Assembly: GCA_025642065.1 (NCBI GenBank) | Contig: JAODUP010000055.1 | Location: forward strand, 798,001-862,000 | DNA length: 64,000 nucleotides | From: Paralvinella palmiformis | Taxonomy: Eukaryota > Annelida > Polychaeta > Terebellida > Alvinellidae | Direction: 5' to 3' | Made by a program: the position numbers and the translations under genes | In this document: positions 50,101 through 63,197 of the stretch, piece by piece | How the letters are laid out: each line of letters starts with the position of its first letter | How positions within the stretch are numbered: position 1 is the first letter of the stretch | The notes under the pieces: generated by a model | What the model saw: only the letters and a program-made list of their open reading frames with translations | The model's database searches: none | What the model was told of the DNA's origin: nothing

Positions 50101-53100
50101 CAAACAAATGGATGGAATAATGTGTTGTTGCCATTATTTTCCTGAATTTGACCAAAGTTTGAGAAGATTCGTTTGATTGATGCTGGAGATTGTAGCAGGT
50201 GAACCACAAACTCGGAATTCATTTCACATGCTTTCATTGCATTTCACCAAGTAATAGGGTCAATGCTGAGTGCAGTCTCGGTAAAAAATGTCTTGGGGAT
50301 ATGGCGCTGATTTGGCCTGGAGTGTAATCAGTTCGGCAATGAAGGTTGGATTTTTGAACGCCAGAAATTCATTCACTACTTCTGTTTGAGCAGCTGTTTG
50401 TTTGGTTCCTTGGTATTTTGGATGTAGTTTGTAGGCTGTGAGATGTTCCGGGAGAATTGCTTGCTTGAACTCGAAATGTTTGATGATGATGATGTCTTTG
50501 AGTGCAGTTGACTGGAGTTTGGGGTGATCAAGAAGTGACAGCCATGTATCACATACTGCAGTCAGTGAAGCATTGTCTGCTCTCTCTATATAATATATAT
50601 ATATTTATATATAAATGTTTGAGTGAAATTTGCAATTGATGATTACCAGTTTCCAAACTCTTATATTATTGCACCTTTGAAGTTTGGGAAATATTTTTTT
50701 TGGGAGCTTTTCAGATATTAACTAAGTGAGTGGTCATTGTTGTAGAAAGTGATGGCACTGTCAGAGAATGAGAGCTGTTTTTTTATGTTGGCACGTGTTC
50801 TTGTTGGATATCTGACATTTTTGTCACTACATATGTGACACTACCTGAAGATGAGATGTAAATAATGTGGACTTCGTAATTGGAGGGTTATTCTTTATGA
50901 TGTGACGTACTGTCCTAGTGGCTGGGATATTACTTTATTGGTTGCTGTGCTTGTTTTATGGTATGTGATGTCATTAAAACCTTTATGCGGGTGCTGCATT
51001 GTTTTTCTCTGTGACAATTTGGCTAAAGATAGTTCATCGTAATCTAGCTTTTCCAAACATTGAATCACAGAGTAATTTGGCTGTGGGTTCGATATTTAGC
51101 AACCTATCAGGTAACATAATAGGTTTGTTATGCTATCAAATTAATATCATAAGAATGGCATGGATTGTGTGCCTAGTAAAATCTGATAACAGTTGGCCGG
51201 TAACCATTTAGTCTGTAATTGAACCGCAGGTGCACTTGTAGATGTTTTGCATTACATAATTGAATCTACCTACCTTTTATTGTTTTATTTTGTTTTCTAG
51301 TTCTTGCAACAACATCGGCATTACCAGTCAACGCTACAAATATTCAGACTGAAGCCATCATTAAGCAATGACACACTTTCCAACTTGATCATGTTCCTTG
51401 CTCAGGTAATTCAGAGTTAAAAAAATATCATCATCTACTAATTGTTGTCAGTTTTATATTGATAATTAATTCATAATTGAATAAATATAGAATATATTGC
51501 AGTGATATTTTGATTATGTTTGATATGCAGAAGGAAGCCTGTATTTTGTTGTGATTTAACTTGTCATGTACCTTATATAACGATGTTTTTTTGATGTTGT
51601 TTAACTGTAGTTTCCATGATTTCTCCCTGTCAGGTATCGGACTGTTATAAAGTAGACTTGGAAAATTTCCCGCAAGAGCTGCACGATCTGTTACAGAATC
51701 ATGCTACAGTATTACACCCGGATATGAGAATGGTTAGTTAGCATGTCTGTCATACCATTCCACAGCATCTAGCTTAATGTAATGAAGGAAAGAGATTTAG
51801 TTGAAAAAGATGGTTTTGTTGGCATCTTGATTGTTTAAATTATGTTTACATTTCAACAGCGAAATTTTCTAGTTACAAGACGTTATTGTTCACATTCGTA
51901 ATGATTTGCCCACGTATATAATTTCTTTCCAGATATTGTGTAAGGCATTGATCTTGCTGAGAAATAAAGGACACATTAGTGCTACAGTGGTGTTGGAGCT
52001 TTTCTTCGGTCTATTCAGATGTAAAGATAAACTTCTAAGGAAGACGCTCTTTAACTACATAGTGCAAGATATAAAAAATGTCAACTCCAAACATAAAAAT
52101 GCAAAACTTAATGCTGTAAGTATGAATAAATGTCTATATCATTATGCACAAGTTTTGTGATCACTGTTGGCTAAATTTAGTATCTTTATTTAAAAATCAG
52201 TTCAGAATATTTAAAAAACAATTAAGAACATTTTCAGATAATCATTTTGGATGATTTCTTTTGTAGTATTAATTGTTTAATTTAAGTTTTGCTTATCTGC
52301 ACTGGCTGTCATCTTTCCCTCAGATTGATATTTTGATTATTTTCACAGATTCCAATAAACTTTTCAGTACCTTTTTTTGGTGGGTAAAGTGTGATGGTAA
52401 AGTGTGATCCAAACAATTACAAAATTTAAAATCTACAGAATGTTTCATCTTATGGAGAAGTGCTTACAAATTTACCTGATTAAGCATGTATTATGATGGA
52501 AAGGGCTTTGGAAGTCATGAATGGTTGTTTTTGTGGTTGATCTTTTCTTAAGATGTCAATTGAAGGTACCAATAAATTTCTTGTATCAGTGGTTTCTTAT
52601 TCAGTATATAAAGAGAGTATGTCAGGTAAGTGACAGCGTCAATAAAAGTTTTGTTGTCATTACGGAAATGTTTGATTTTTTTCAGACACTTCAAAACTTT
52701 ATGTATACGATGTTGAGAGACAACAATGCAATAGCAGCCAAGATGTCTCTGGTAAGAAACCTGCTGCAAAGAAGGAATCTTGTAACCGCAGTTATTTATT
52801 TTATGATTTAGGATTAACTGAACATAAAGAAATAGCATTGGAGAAATATTAAATGGATCGCACAAATGTTTCAACATAAACATCAGTAATTACCGAACTA
52901 AGCTGCTACTAAATAATTCCTTTGGATACTGTATGTTGCTAGGTAAAATAGCATGTTTTGTTGATATAGTACTGGTGGGCAAAAGTTAAGCATCACTATA
53001 TATATATATATATATATACACTCATACATACTCTGTGTGCATGTGTGATATACAAGTTTGGTATAAATCATATATTGATCCCACTGCTGGTATTAATTAC

Positions 53101-55603
53101 TTTTTGTTGTTATTTTTGCTTCAGATTTGTCTCAATGTATGGCCTTCATTTTGTTTTTTTAGATAATAAAATTTTATCATGGTTATTTGACCCATTGTAT
53201 ATTTATTAGTGTCCTGAAAATGTACAATGGATATGAATTTGTGTACAATATTACAATTTTTGGCTATGAGTGTACAATTGGTTTTAGTTCATTGGAGATA
53301 AATGTATTTTTATCCTTAATGTACATATTTTAAGTGTAAGAAATAGAGCTGAATTGGTTGTGTGATAACTTGGATTAAAATGTTATCCTACATTGGTATT
53401 AGCTATTCAGACATGGGATCAATTCCATTTTGTCAATTCTAATTCCATATGGTCAGTTCCACATCAGTTTTTTGGTAGCAAATTCCAATTGCAAATTTAT
53501 CGATTCCAATATTTTTTTAAATAAGCAATTCCAGAATTGGAATTGCCTATCAATTCCAATTTCGGAATTGAATTGACTCCATGTCTGATTGACATATTCT
53601 AATGATTTGGTAGCCTTATCTGCTCATAATCAACATCCTAAGGATGTATGTCTTCTGAACAATCACACACTATACACACACTATACAGCCTGAAATTATA
53701 TTAGCTATTACAAAGAATGTTGTAGGTTGGTGTTTTTATGATGGTAACCAGTTCCTTTTATTAGATGTGTTCATATTATTAATATTATTTTCTGTCCATT
53801 TGTAGGATGTCATGATAGAATTGTACAGAAGAAATATTTGGCACGATGCTAAGACTGTCAATGTGATAATTACAGCTCTCTTCTCAAAAGTGACTAAGGT
53901 ATATCAGTAGACACGTGATTAACCTTTATAGCAGAGGTTTGTAATTATTTTATTGCTGTTTAAAATCGTTTTGATTGTTTACTGTAATTAAACCTGTTAA
54001 TTCAGATATTAGTAGCAGCTCTTAAGTTCTTCCTTGGTTCAGACGATGATGATGATGAAAGTGACAGTGATGATGATGACACTGATATTCATGTAGGTAC
54101 TTCAGGTGTGTGTGTGTGTGGAACTGGATGGTACAGTACAGTTTAAAATATGAACTGATACTATAATATAGGTTACAAAGATTTCTGGTATAAGAAAGCT
54201 GATTATTTCTAACAAATCATGACTAATCCATTTGACCTTTCACTGCCATGTATCTTTTATTGATGTTTCAAAGACTAATAACTACCAGAAGTTGTTTCTA
54301 GTCGATAAAACGTTTGCTGATGAAATGTAGTTTGGACCAAAGGGTGGAAGATATTGGACGTAATAATTACTACTACTGAATTTCAGGCCAATAAAAAAAC
54401 AGCAAAAGAATTGCTGGTACAACATAAGATCAGCAAAACGACAAGAAAAAAACAAAAGAAGCTCAGTAGAGCGTTACGGTTACTGAAGGTAGGATTTTTG
54501 TTTCTGTCAAACACTTGATTGAAATTAGCTGCATACAGATCTAGTTTAATCTAGTAATTAAATTTTGAATACATGTTTTGCAGAAGAATAAAAAGAAGAA
54601 GAAACCAGTAGCATTTAACTTCTCAGCTATTCATTTAATACACGATCCTCAAGGTGAGTATTGTAACTGTTAGGCATAATCGAGGCTCCTATGTGGTTTA
54701 GCGGTAGTGTGTTGGACCACTGATCACTACCACCCGTGTTCGAATCTCAGCATGGGCATAGCTGATGGTTGTTTCATCTTTGACTTCATTTCATTACCTT
54801 TGGAGGTTGCCCAGCCGATTTAGTCTACCATGTATACAAAGGTGGCTGTAAAACATCAATAATCATCTGTTAGGCATAATCCGTTTGTCTTGCATTAATG
54901 GATGTGTACTGTTTAGCTGTAGCTGAACATCTCGGTGTCAGATATATGGCATTATTTAAGGGGATGTTTCATTAACTGAGCATTTCTTTCATTGTCACTT
55001 TGGTCAACACAGGTAGACAGGTCCCCATGTTTAATATGCATATGCATGAGGAACCATTCTGTAAATGTAGTTTACCAGAACGAACATACGGAATGGTAAC
55101 TTAGTCCCACATGTAAACAAAGCTATGAAGAGGTGCACATACGCTTGGAAAGACTTTGTGACTAAATCAGAGTCATTGGCGGTTACAGCAACATTGGATA
55201 ATTATTTATTCTTAGGTTATGCAATAACTAAAACATCTGGTCTTTCGATGAAAGATGTTATTTTGTGTACCTTAAGTTAGAGTAAACATTGTTAGTAGGA
55301 ATGTATTGTGTTATGGCACTGCAGTGTTTTGTTATCTTACATTTGATTCTTCTAAATAGGTTTGGCTGAAAAGCTGTTTCGTGCATTGGAGAAAAGTACT
55401 GAAAGATTTGAGGTGAAGATAATGATGATGAATTTCATCTCTAGATTAATTGGTATTCATCAGGTAAGCCTTCTTGTATCTGTCTCGAAACATATGTCGT
55501 GAAAACTTTATCCAAAAGCATTCGTAGATAATATGAGTGACAGATCTTGATGTATTTGTGTAGGGTATTTTCCATATTAAGAGGGCATATATATATATAT
55601 ATT

Positions 55604-55635
<32 letters not shown>

Positions 55636-58600
55636 AAGAGAGAGAGCCTTGTGATGTATGGATGCCAGAAATTCGTTTTTGGTCGTATGTAAAATATAGA
55701 GGCATGTTTAAAAGAATTTATACAGATCAATTTTTCAAAATAAATAGGGAGTTTTGTCAGTTAGTGTCAGTGTTTTTACGAGCACCCAGGCATCTTACTA
55801 GTTTGTATACTTATGTCTCCGTAAAGAGAGGATCTTTGCAGAAGATGATATCACCACTAGAAAAACATCTCAAATTATCTTTCCACTTATGCTTTCATGT
55901 ACTCCTATATATTCATAATGCTTTCCTTAATATTTTATTATGTTTTTTTTGCTGTTTCCACACTAATTCATTGATATGTAAACAGATTGTGCTATCTGTG
56001 GTTTATGACGATGATGTTATGTGTGTGAAATTCTCCCAAATGACAACTCGTTAGTGAAGTGAAATAAGTATTAATTAACGAGGAGAAAAAAAACCTTGTT
56101 ATTTAAAATGGCTTGGTGACGACTTGGAATGTTTGAAATCGTGGATTCTTGAATTTTTTGTCCTGTATCACATAGAACTGATAAACAAGTTGGTGGAGAT
56201 TCTGTACATCCTTCTTTAAATGTGTGCTGAACAACATCCATTAAATATGACAATGATAACTATAGTTAACCAAGTTAAAATTTATTGTCCCTGCTCAAGT
56301 TACAATTTTGGACCAGTTAATTCCAGGGAATGTTCGTGGGTGATCAGTAATGAGTGTTCTGTCCTATTGGAGTGTGAATCAGATTATCAGCAAAAACAAA
56401 ATGACTGCTGTTGGTATTTATTGTAGTTGTCTTCATTCCAGTTGTTACTACTGAATTTCTATCCATTCATCCAAAGATTCCTACAGCCACATCAGAGAGG
56501 TAAATAACTGCTCATTCGTTTATTTAAAAATGTAATATAGTACGACTGCGTTTGTAAATCTTGACAATATTTAATTTTTCAGAAGTAACCAAAGTACTGA
56601 TGTTTGCTGCACAAGCGAGCCATGAATTGGTGCCTCCTGAAGTAAAGAGTTTGCATAATTTCGTTAACAGATAATTATTTATTATTATATTCATGCCTCA
56701 AAGAAAATAACTAGGTGAAAATTGTATGTTTATTTACAGGTTGTGGAGTCTGTTCTAATGACTATAGCCAACAACTTTATTACAGAAAGAAATGCAAGTG
56801 AAGTAATGGCAGTTGGGTTAGTTTCTTTGGTCGTGTCTGCAATAATGTTTTTTGGGTAAAATAGGTTAGATAGCATTAATGTTTTTTATTTGAATATTCG
56901 TAAATGTCAGATATGATGGCTATTTGATAGATTGAATGCTGTGAGAGAGATCTGTAACAGATGTCCATTAGCATTGGGTGAAGACCTGCTGCAAGATTTA
57001 GTGATGTACAAAACACACAAAGACAAAGGTAGGCCAAGAAAATCATAAGGCTGTAATTTCAACGTTGCATAAGTATACATTCATATTATATGTGTTTGCA
57101 CAATGTTTGTCAGCATCTCAGTTGTACAAAATGTTGCTGCATCATTTGCTGTGATTAAATGATTATGTTTTTTTATTTTGAACATAGATTTGGAATTCTA
57201 TGTGATTGATCATCATTACCTGATCTTAAATGTTACTGGCTCAAATTCTTTAGTTGAAGTAAACTTGTAGCTTATTATGTTACCCATGAATACTCAGCAC
57301 TGAATTATTGCCAATGAAATCATAATGCAATATCAACCTGAGCGATATTAATGTAAGGCTTACAAAACACTTAGCAATTACATGATGATTTATATTGGAC
57401 ATTTTATTTAAACAGGGGTTCTAATGGCCGCCAGATCACTGATGCAGTTATATCGTGAGAAGAATCCAGCCCTACTGCACAAAAAGGACAGGGTTAGTTG
57501 AAGATTACTTACATCAAAGGTTATTTTATTTGACAAATTGTGAGATACTGCTAGATCGAATCAGCAAAGTTCACGAACAGTCAAAAACATTTACACGAGG
57601 TTATAATTACTAAATGTACTTAATCAAATATTTACCAAGCCTATTCGTGTCATATACATGGTGTAAATGTTTTAGGGACGTCCTAATGAAGCGATGAAGG
57701 AGTTTAAACCCTTGCAGTATGGAGAGTCTGGTGCTATTGATTATCTGCCGGGGGCCGAGGTATTAAAAACAACGGATGAACGAGATGAACATGGAAAGGA
57801 TCATGGTATGCTTCCAGTATATCGGTTTTCTCAATTTCTGTTATGTAACTTTGACCATGTCATGTCATATACTGCGGGCAAATCTTTATGGAAAATGGGT
57901 ACAAGTTAAAGGTTCTATCATCATAAATGAGACAGAAATGTTTAAATGGATAAAATAATATAAATGCGATGCATCTCGTAATAAATGTTTCATTTGCACG
58001 AGACATGGTGTCGTTGTCTCTAGTTTATGGTTGGCTGTGGGACTCCGACTTTATAAAACATCGATATAAAGATAGGCGTCTTGTTTAAGATTTGTCACTT
58101 ACATGTCATAAAGTGGCATTTTATTTTCTGAAGAAGGTAGACTCAAGGAAGCTAAAAAAAATTACAAACGATGCCGTAGTCTGGAACCAGTGGTGTCTTT
58201 ATATTACCAGCAGGTGTTAATTGTTTATCACATTCTGCCATCCAATCATTCTATAATCACCCTTAAATGCAGGCATACCCACTCCATTAATGACGTACAC
58301 CCTCCTGGTACGATGACCTGTGTGGTTTTCTAAACCATTTCTATTCGCTTTGATGTTATAATAAATAAACAAACATGTTACACCAAACATGCCTGATTGT
58401 AACTTCAAGTGGCAAGTGTTATTAATTAATTGTTTCACAGCAACTGGCGAGCAAGGTTTGCAATGCGAGCAATGTTCTTTATTGTATAGCTAATCATCCC
58501 GAGGTACTGGTAGGTAACAGTGGGTGACTATCAAGTATTGTTACATAAAGACTGGTATATGTTTAGGAATGAAAATAACATTTTGTTGAAAATTAATTGT

Positions 58601-61600
58601 TATTTATTGAATAATAATGGATTAGTAGGCAGCAATGTGATGATTTTATTCCAACTCTGGCTCTTATTGGGTTGAATCATGTAATGTTGTGTGTCAAGGA
58701 TGGCTCAAAAACATCTTTCCTTCAGCTGGTAGGAAATATGATGCACATATAGGTTGAGGTGCTTCTGAGAACTCCCTTTTCCCTCCCCCAAGAATTGACT
58801 TAACTGCAACTATATACAGTATCTGGCTTGTCCACAGCACACGACATTCTTATTAATTAAAACGGTGCGACTTTGAGGGTTAAGAAAATAAATTCTGCTA
58901 CTGTTACAGCAGAAGTAACTAAAACAAAGTTAACTACTTTAGGAGATGGAGCCATAATTGTAGTAGCAAGATCTAAACTTACTCAGAAGCAGATTATGCA
59001 CACGCATACACACACATATATACAATATTTCTAGACAATAAAATTAAACAGCCACAGATCTCTATGACCCGAGTTCAGATCTCTGCATGGGATGTATCTT
59101 GAGTGATGTTTCATCTTTCACTCCACCCCATAACCTTTGGAGGTCACTTGCCCATTTACCGTAGGTCCCTGCCATTAAGCTGAGACTTTGTGTCAACATT
59201 TTGACCCTTATTTTTTGGGGGGGGGGTCGGCTTAATGGCTGGTGCTATTTCAGTGTCAAGAAATCCAGTCATCGGGAAAAACATTTTCAGTGTGTTAGCA
59301 GCCGTCTAGACACTAGTGACCTAGTCTAGATCTAGATGCAAACGACATCAATCGTCATTTTGATTTAAACTCATGCAGTCATGGAGTGAAAATAGAAGTG
59401 AAACAAGTTGATGATAATTATACATGGCTTTATAATGAAAATCAATATTTATATGTAGAATTATGTTTTTTGTAATTATGGATGAATGTTGTTCGACTCA
59501 GTAGTGCATGTTTTGGCGAATGCAGCGTCGGTAACAAGACAACTCATACCGAAGACATCCCGTACCCAAGAACATCATATCTCATTCGTTTGGTGGTATA
59601 GACATTAGGATGCCCCCATATACATATTTTGTATGGGCATATTTATACTAATAATGGGATAATTACTGATTAATTAATTTATTTTTAATAGAGAGTTAGT
59701 TACTAACTGACCTCATATACTGGTAATTTACATTGTCTTGGTTATTACTGCGTTAATGACCAAAACATACAATCAAAGGCTCAGTAGACAATATCATATG
59801 TTTAATTACTTCTAAGTCATTGAGTGAACCGTATATGAAGTCAATGATTGACTTCATATATGGTTCATTGAATGTTTAATCATGCCATTAATTTAAGTTT
59901 GGGTCCTACATATGTGCTAACAGTTTGTTTAAACGATGGTTATAATTTGCCTTGATCTATTGACAGAATATAAAACACTTTGGTACGAAAAACGAATTAT
60001 GAAAACAAAATTTCACCTGGAAATGCTGCAAGGAAAAGTTCAGATTTTAGGTCGGCTTATTGGACGGTAATACCACAAATCATGATATTTTAGGCTTTAG
60101 AAAGTGCAATAAAATGTCAAATATTTTAGACAATAAATCCTTTTTTAGGAAAAAACAATAAATACATTAATGAGTAATAATGGCTGCTACTTGAAAGAGG
60201 GCAAAGAAATTGTTTATTCTCAGTGAGATTAATAAAGCCAAATTACAGACTAAAAGCCATGTGTTATATCAATGGGGTCTCGGTGCTAATTTTTTAAGAT
60301 TAACGCTGGAAGTTTTGCAATGGTCTGTAGACTATAAGCACACAAAATAAAATGCCTTTTAACTCTCCACACCATTTTGGTTTAGCTCGATGCTGTCATT
60401 TGTTTTACTTTAGTGAAAAACGGTGATGACAAACTGCTTCCTGATAAGGTTTTAGTTGTGTTTATAAAATAATTTGATTATTTTTCTATTTGATAAAACA
60501 GAAGAATGGGAATCTTGTAGCGAGGATGATGATGATAGTGACGGCTCATGGATAGATGTGCATCACTCATCGGATGAAGAACTGCCCGAGGTCTGTTATA
60601 TAAATAGGCTAATATTCAAAATGGTATTTAAATGGCACCTGTTCTCAAGTGCTGCTATGAATTAATACCATTAGTGTATAATGACATTGGTATTTAAATT
60701 TTTTTCAGGAAACTGATATACCATCTGATCCAACAGAAAAGATCCAGAAAGCTAAGGAGGTTACGCAGAGTCGAATTTTGACACAGGAGGAATTTAAGCA
60801 GCTTCATCTTCGACAACTAGCAAAAAAACTGTCTACGGATAAAGGGAAAAAGAGGAAATCAGATGTGTTTGAAGAAGAAGATGAAGAACCAAGGTAATAA
60901 TTGTAAATGTAATGATTTTAGAGTTAGTAAATTTCCACGTAATCATTCGACTGTCTGAAAACGTGCACGTACTTCATTGATGGATGCTGGGAATACTGTG
61001 GCTTAAAGTAAGAAATTGACTTGGATAAATAGAAGATAATTTTGATGGGAATAACTGCTGGATCTTTCCTTTTATATGTTAGCATTCACCTTTCCCAGTC
61101 ATGAACGTCATAACTCTGTTCCGCATAATGGCCAACAGTGGTAATCCACAATGTCATCAAGAAAATGCCCTCACCGTAAAATTTGGTTTCCATTGCCTTC
61201 TGCGGGATATACACTCACAGGTGGATATATATAATCAGAGAAGCTGTCGGTAATAAAACAAGATAAACCGTTTCATAAATTGTCCGAGAGGGTTTTACTT
61301 GATGATTCGCATGAACACAAGATCCGTTTGATGATGACACCTTATATCTTCCACCCAAAGAAGGGGTCTAAAGTAGACCAGACAAATGAAAATTTATTAA
61401 AAGTAAACAGGCTAAACGAATCAGAGTAAGTTTTAGATGGCTGATTCATTCCCTAAATTAACTTTCAGAACTAGAAGCATGACTAGTATCAGTAGCCAGT
61501 TGAGTAATAACATTGCACTGTACTATATTCTCTGTTCTTAAGAAGTACTGTCCTGTGCTAATACGTTTATGGACTGGAGATTTTATGGCATCACTGATAT

Positions 61601-63197
61601 TTATAGTGTTATCTTTAGGTGAGAAAAATCACTTAATACCAACTAGTCACTTAATACCAATAAATCACTGGATACCAATAAATCCAGTCCATTGATTAAT
61701 ATGCTTCAGATTACATCGAACATATTTTATATGTATACGTGATACGTTTAATCATACTTGCAGTGGTGAAGTTATATCATTATCAAGGATAGTTAATGTA
61801 TACAAGAAACGAAGACATGATAAAGAAGCACGTATGGAGACCGTGTTGGTGAGTGTTGTTACTGCCTTTCTTTCTTGTGTACTGATGATGACGTGTTGTG
61901 CATGTGTAGAGAGTTGTATGACTAATTAACTGGCTTGAATACGAATGCTGTGTAACATTATAACGTTAAAAGGAGTGCCTGATATTGATAAGCCATTGGT
62001 TTTTTCAGTGGAGATCTGTCTTCCATGTTGTTACTTTAAGCAATCAAATTTACAAATAAATGCATTGACAATAAGTTTTTCCTTTGATGATTTTGATTAT
62101 CATTTTGTACACCATAAACCTGCATCTGTTGTTAAATATCTGATCACATGATGAGTTGTTTTTGGAGGTACCCAACCATTTACTTACTATAAAAGGGGAG
62201 TCGTTTAGCTGAAAAAGAGTAGTAGTAAAGTTAATCCTGAAAAACCAAAACATTGCGGTAAATATTGTCAAAAATAAATATTGCCAACAGCTATCATATA
62301 TCGCTGGTATCAGGTGAGGGTCCATTTCTAATGTTAAGAAAGGAACTCGACATGTAAGAAGCTTGACTGATGAATTGTTGACCAGTCGAGGAAAGTCAAA
62401 ATTGTTGTAAATGGGAAACCCACGTTGAATTTCTGTAGACATGCCTTTGATAATGCTAGTGTCCCAAACCGACCTTCACTGCAGCGAACAGAGCTGTCGA
62501 GCAGACTTAATTCTAAGCCTTCAGTTTCCACACTGTTGTTTTAAAGCTCTTCATTGTTAGCACCTCTGTTTTCATCAGGCCAGCAGAGAAGGCCGAGAGA
62601 AATACACGCACCGCGATAGAAGACAAAACCCGAATGCTAGCACCACAAACAAAGAGAAAAAGAAGAAGAAAAGTTTTATGATGATCAAGCACAAAGTAGC
62701 AAGAACCAAAAAGAAATCATTTCAGGAGAAACAGGTTAGTCGAATAATGTTTCTGTAACAAAGCAGATGCTATTTAATTATGTTCAGCGTGTGTACAAGA
62801 GTTCCCATGCTTCAAGTTTGGTAATTAATTTGACAGCCTATTACCTGATTTGGTGTAAAGTAAATCAGTTTAAAAACTGCATTTCAGGTGTGTATGTGCA
62901 AGTAAACAAGCAACGTTTTGCTTATGGTACTGTATGTTAAATGTCATCCGTAGGTGTATAATTTGACAGATATGTTTGTAACCAAGCTATTTATTATTAT
63001 CACAGGTCAAAGCAGTAAAATTTTATAAAGCTATTTTGTTAAATTTTTTAAACTGTGAATATCATATTATTCTTTTGATGAGTATATGTTTGTTAGGTTT
63101 TTTTTGTAGTTGAATGAAACAACATATTTTTACTTGTTACTCAATACAGAGAGACCTGAAGAAAAGTCTTTTGAGGAGGCTGAAGCACAAAAAATAA
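47110..63197 (+). CDS. SDAD1: SDA1 homologue, 60S ribosome biogenesis/export factor, 21 exons
   Basis: Nucleolar protein needed for 60S subunit assembly and export. Exons: 47110-47199, 51301-51405, 51634-51732, 51933-52115, 52686-52751, 53806-53898, 54006-54092, 54387-54488, 54584-54653, 55360-55463, 56442-56499, 56583-56641, 56740-56816, 56931-57028, 57416-57492, 57676-57805, 60502-60590, 60709-60893, 61764-61848, 62579-62734, 63150-63197. All phases agree: 2061 nt, 686 aa (human 687). Motifs along the family: [19 protein letters not shown] at the start, [53 protein letters not shown], acidic tract (about 224-238), [96 protein letters not shown], basic C terminus [15 protein letters not shown]. 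Exon 17 has a weak donor (gag|gtctgt). No frame damage is seen. Confidence 0.95.
47240..47480. other. Homopolymer-inflated stretch, probably low-quality sequence
   Basis: Runs of C, G, T and A are doubled or tripled throughout (ggggggcc, ttttttt, aaaaaaccc, cccccaaaaaattcccc), unlike any neighbouring sequence. It sits exactly where the CR1-like element's 3' part should continue. It reads like low-quality or miscalled sequence, not biology; annotate with caution. Confidence 0.55.
47500..48330 (-). mobile_element. CR1-like LINE reverse-transcriptase remnant inside SDAD1 intron 1
   Basis: Minus-strand fragments: [20 protein letters not shown] (about 48310-48250), [20 protein letters not shown] (about 48150-48090), [11 protein letters not shown] (about 48065-48030), [13 protein letters not shown] (47845-47805), [20 protein letters not shown] (47615-47555). 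This order is the CR1/L2-type RT followed by the conserved C-terminal YEERL...RRRRGDM segment. Stops and frameshifts separate the pieces. It lies antisense to SDAD1 and ends in a damaged sequence tract near 47480. Confidence 0.85.
49244..49318 (+). repeat. GGTTGG-scaffold element with GAGAAAG words
   Basis: Starts ggttggctttctcccctgcc, has atggggagaaagggggagaa, then aaatacctttctgccaggga and ends gtaggatattgg. Compare 25461-25541 (reverse) and 49611-49715. Confidence 0.5.
49611..49715 (+). repeat. GGTTGG-scaffold element with GGAAGAAA words
   Basis: Starts cagggttgggtttcttctgg, then gaagaaatgtatttcttccc, and reiterates GGAAGAAA/TTTCTTCC at least six times. CAGGGTTGGG resembles termini of hAT nonautonomous elements. 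Confidence 0.5.
50040..50585 (-). mobile_element. hAT-family transposase C-terminal remnant
   Basis: Reading the minus strand from about 50582: [58 protein letters not shown], then after a stop and frameshift [26 protein letters not shown] (50217-50140). The LxxPASxxxIERxFSNFG pattern is the hAT dimerisation signature. The catalytic DDE part is not present in recognisable form. It is nonfunctional and lies in SDAD1 intron 1. Confidence 0.65.
53408..53587. mobile_element. CAATTCC inverted-repeat element, short copy in SDAD1 intron 5
   Basis: 180 bp with ends CAGACATGGGATCAATTCC and GGAATTGAATTGACTCCATGTCTG (inverted, one indel-like difference). The body repeats AATTCCA and its complement. No clear target-site duplication. 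Same family as 13568-14011. Confidence 0.65.
54682..54866 (+). mobile_element. SINE-B, full copy with target-site duplication in SDAD1 intron 9
   Basis: Starts gaggctcctatgtggtttag, A box (tggtttagcggtagtgt) and B box (gtgttcgaatctc), body, and end taaaacatcaataatcat. Perfect 15-bp direct repeats ctgttaggcataatc at 54667-54681 and 54867-54881 define the insertion exactly. It is in sense orientation, between exons 9 and 10. Confidence 0.9.
55590..55650. repeat. (TA)n(GA)n microsatellite in SDAD1 intron 10
   Basis: atatatat with one attt break, then agagagag with aaag. Confidence 0.85.
59064..59165 (+). mobile_element. SINE-B fragment in SDAD1 intron 16
   Basis: gacccgagttcagatctctg, gatgtttcatctttcactcc, cctttggaggtcacttgccc match the body; the head is degraded and the tail is lost. 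Confidence 0.6.
59818..59874. repeat. Near-perfect loopless palindrome in SDAD1 intron 16
   Basis: Arms cattgagtgaaccgtatatg... and its complement ...catatatggttcattgaatg meet at aatgatt with almost no loop; about 25 of 28 arm bases pair. It could form a cruciform or a very stable RNA hairpin. The loop is too small for a normal pre-miRNA. Confidence 0.6.

Larger units (their letters stand above)
47200..51300 (+). other. SDAD1 intron 1 and its contents
   Basis: 4.1 kb separating the 30-codon first exon from exon 2. It holds a damaged-looking homopolymer stretch (47240-47480), a minus-strand CR1-like reverse-transcriptase remnant (47500-48330), two GGTTGG-scaffold motif-reiteration elements (49244-49318, 49611-49715) and a hAT transposase remnant (about 50040-50585, minus). 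Nothing else coding was recognised. Confidence 0.6.
57806..60501 (+). other. SDAD1 intron 16 and its contents
   Basis: 2.7 kb joining DEHGKDH to [12 protein letters not shown]; the direct join matches the family, so no exon is missing. It contains a SINE-B fragment (59064-59165), a poly-G run (59217-59227), CATTAAGC/GCTTAATGG inverted motifs (59171-59244) and a near-perfect loopless palindrome (59818-59874). Confidence 0.6.

Noticed and set aside
55662..56054. 130-codon plus-strand frame in SDAD1 intron 10
   Set aside because: The flanking SDAD1 exons join perfectly without it; no domain recognised.
59818..59874. A microRNA precursor
   Set aside because: The hairpin has essentially no terminal loop and no typical bulges.
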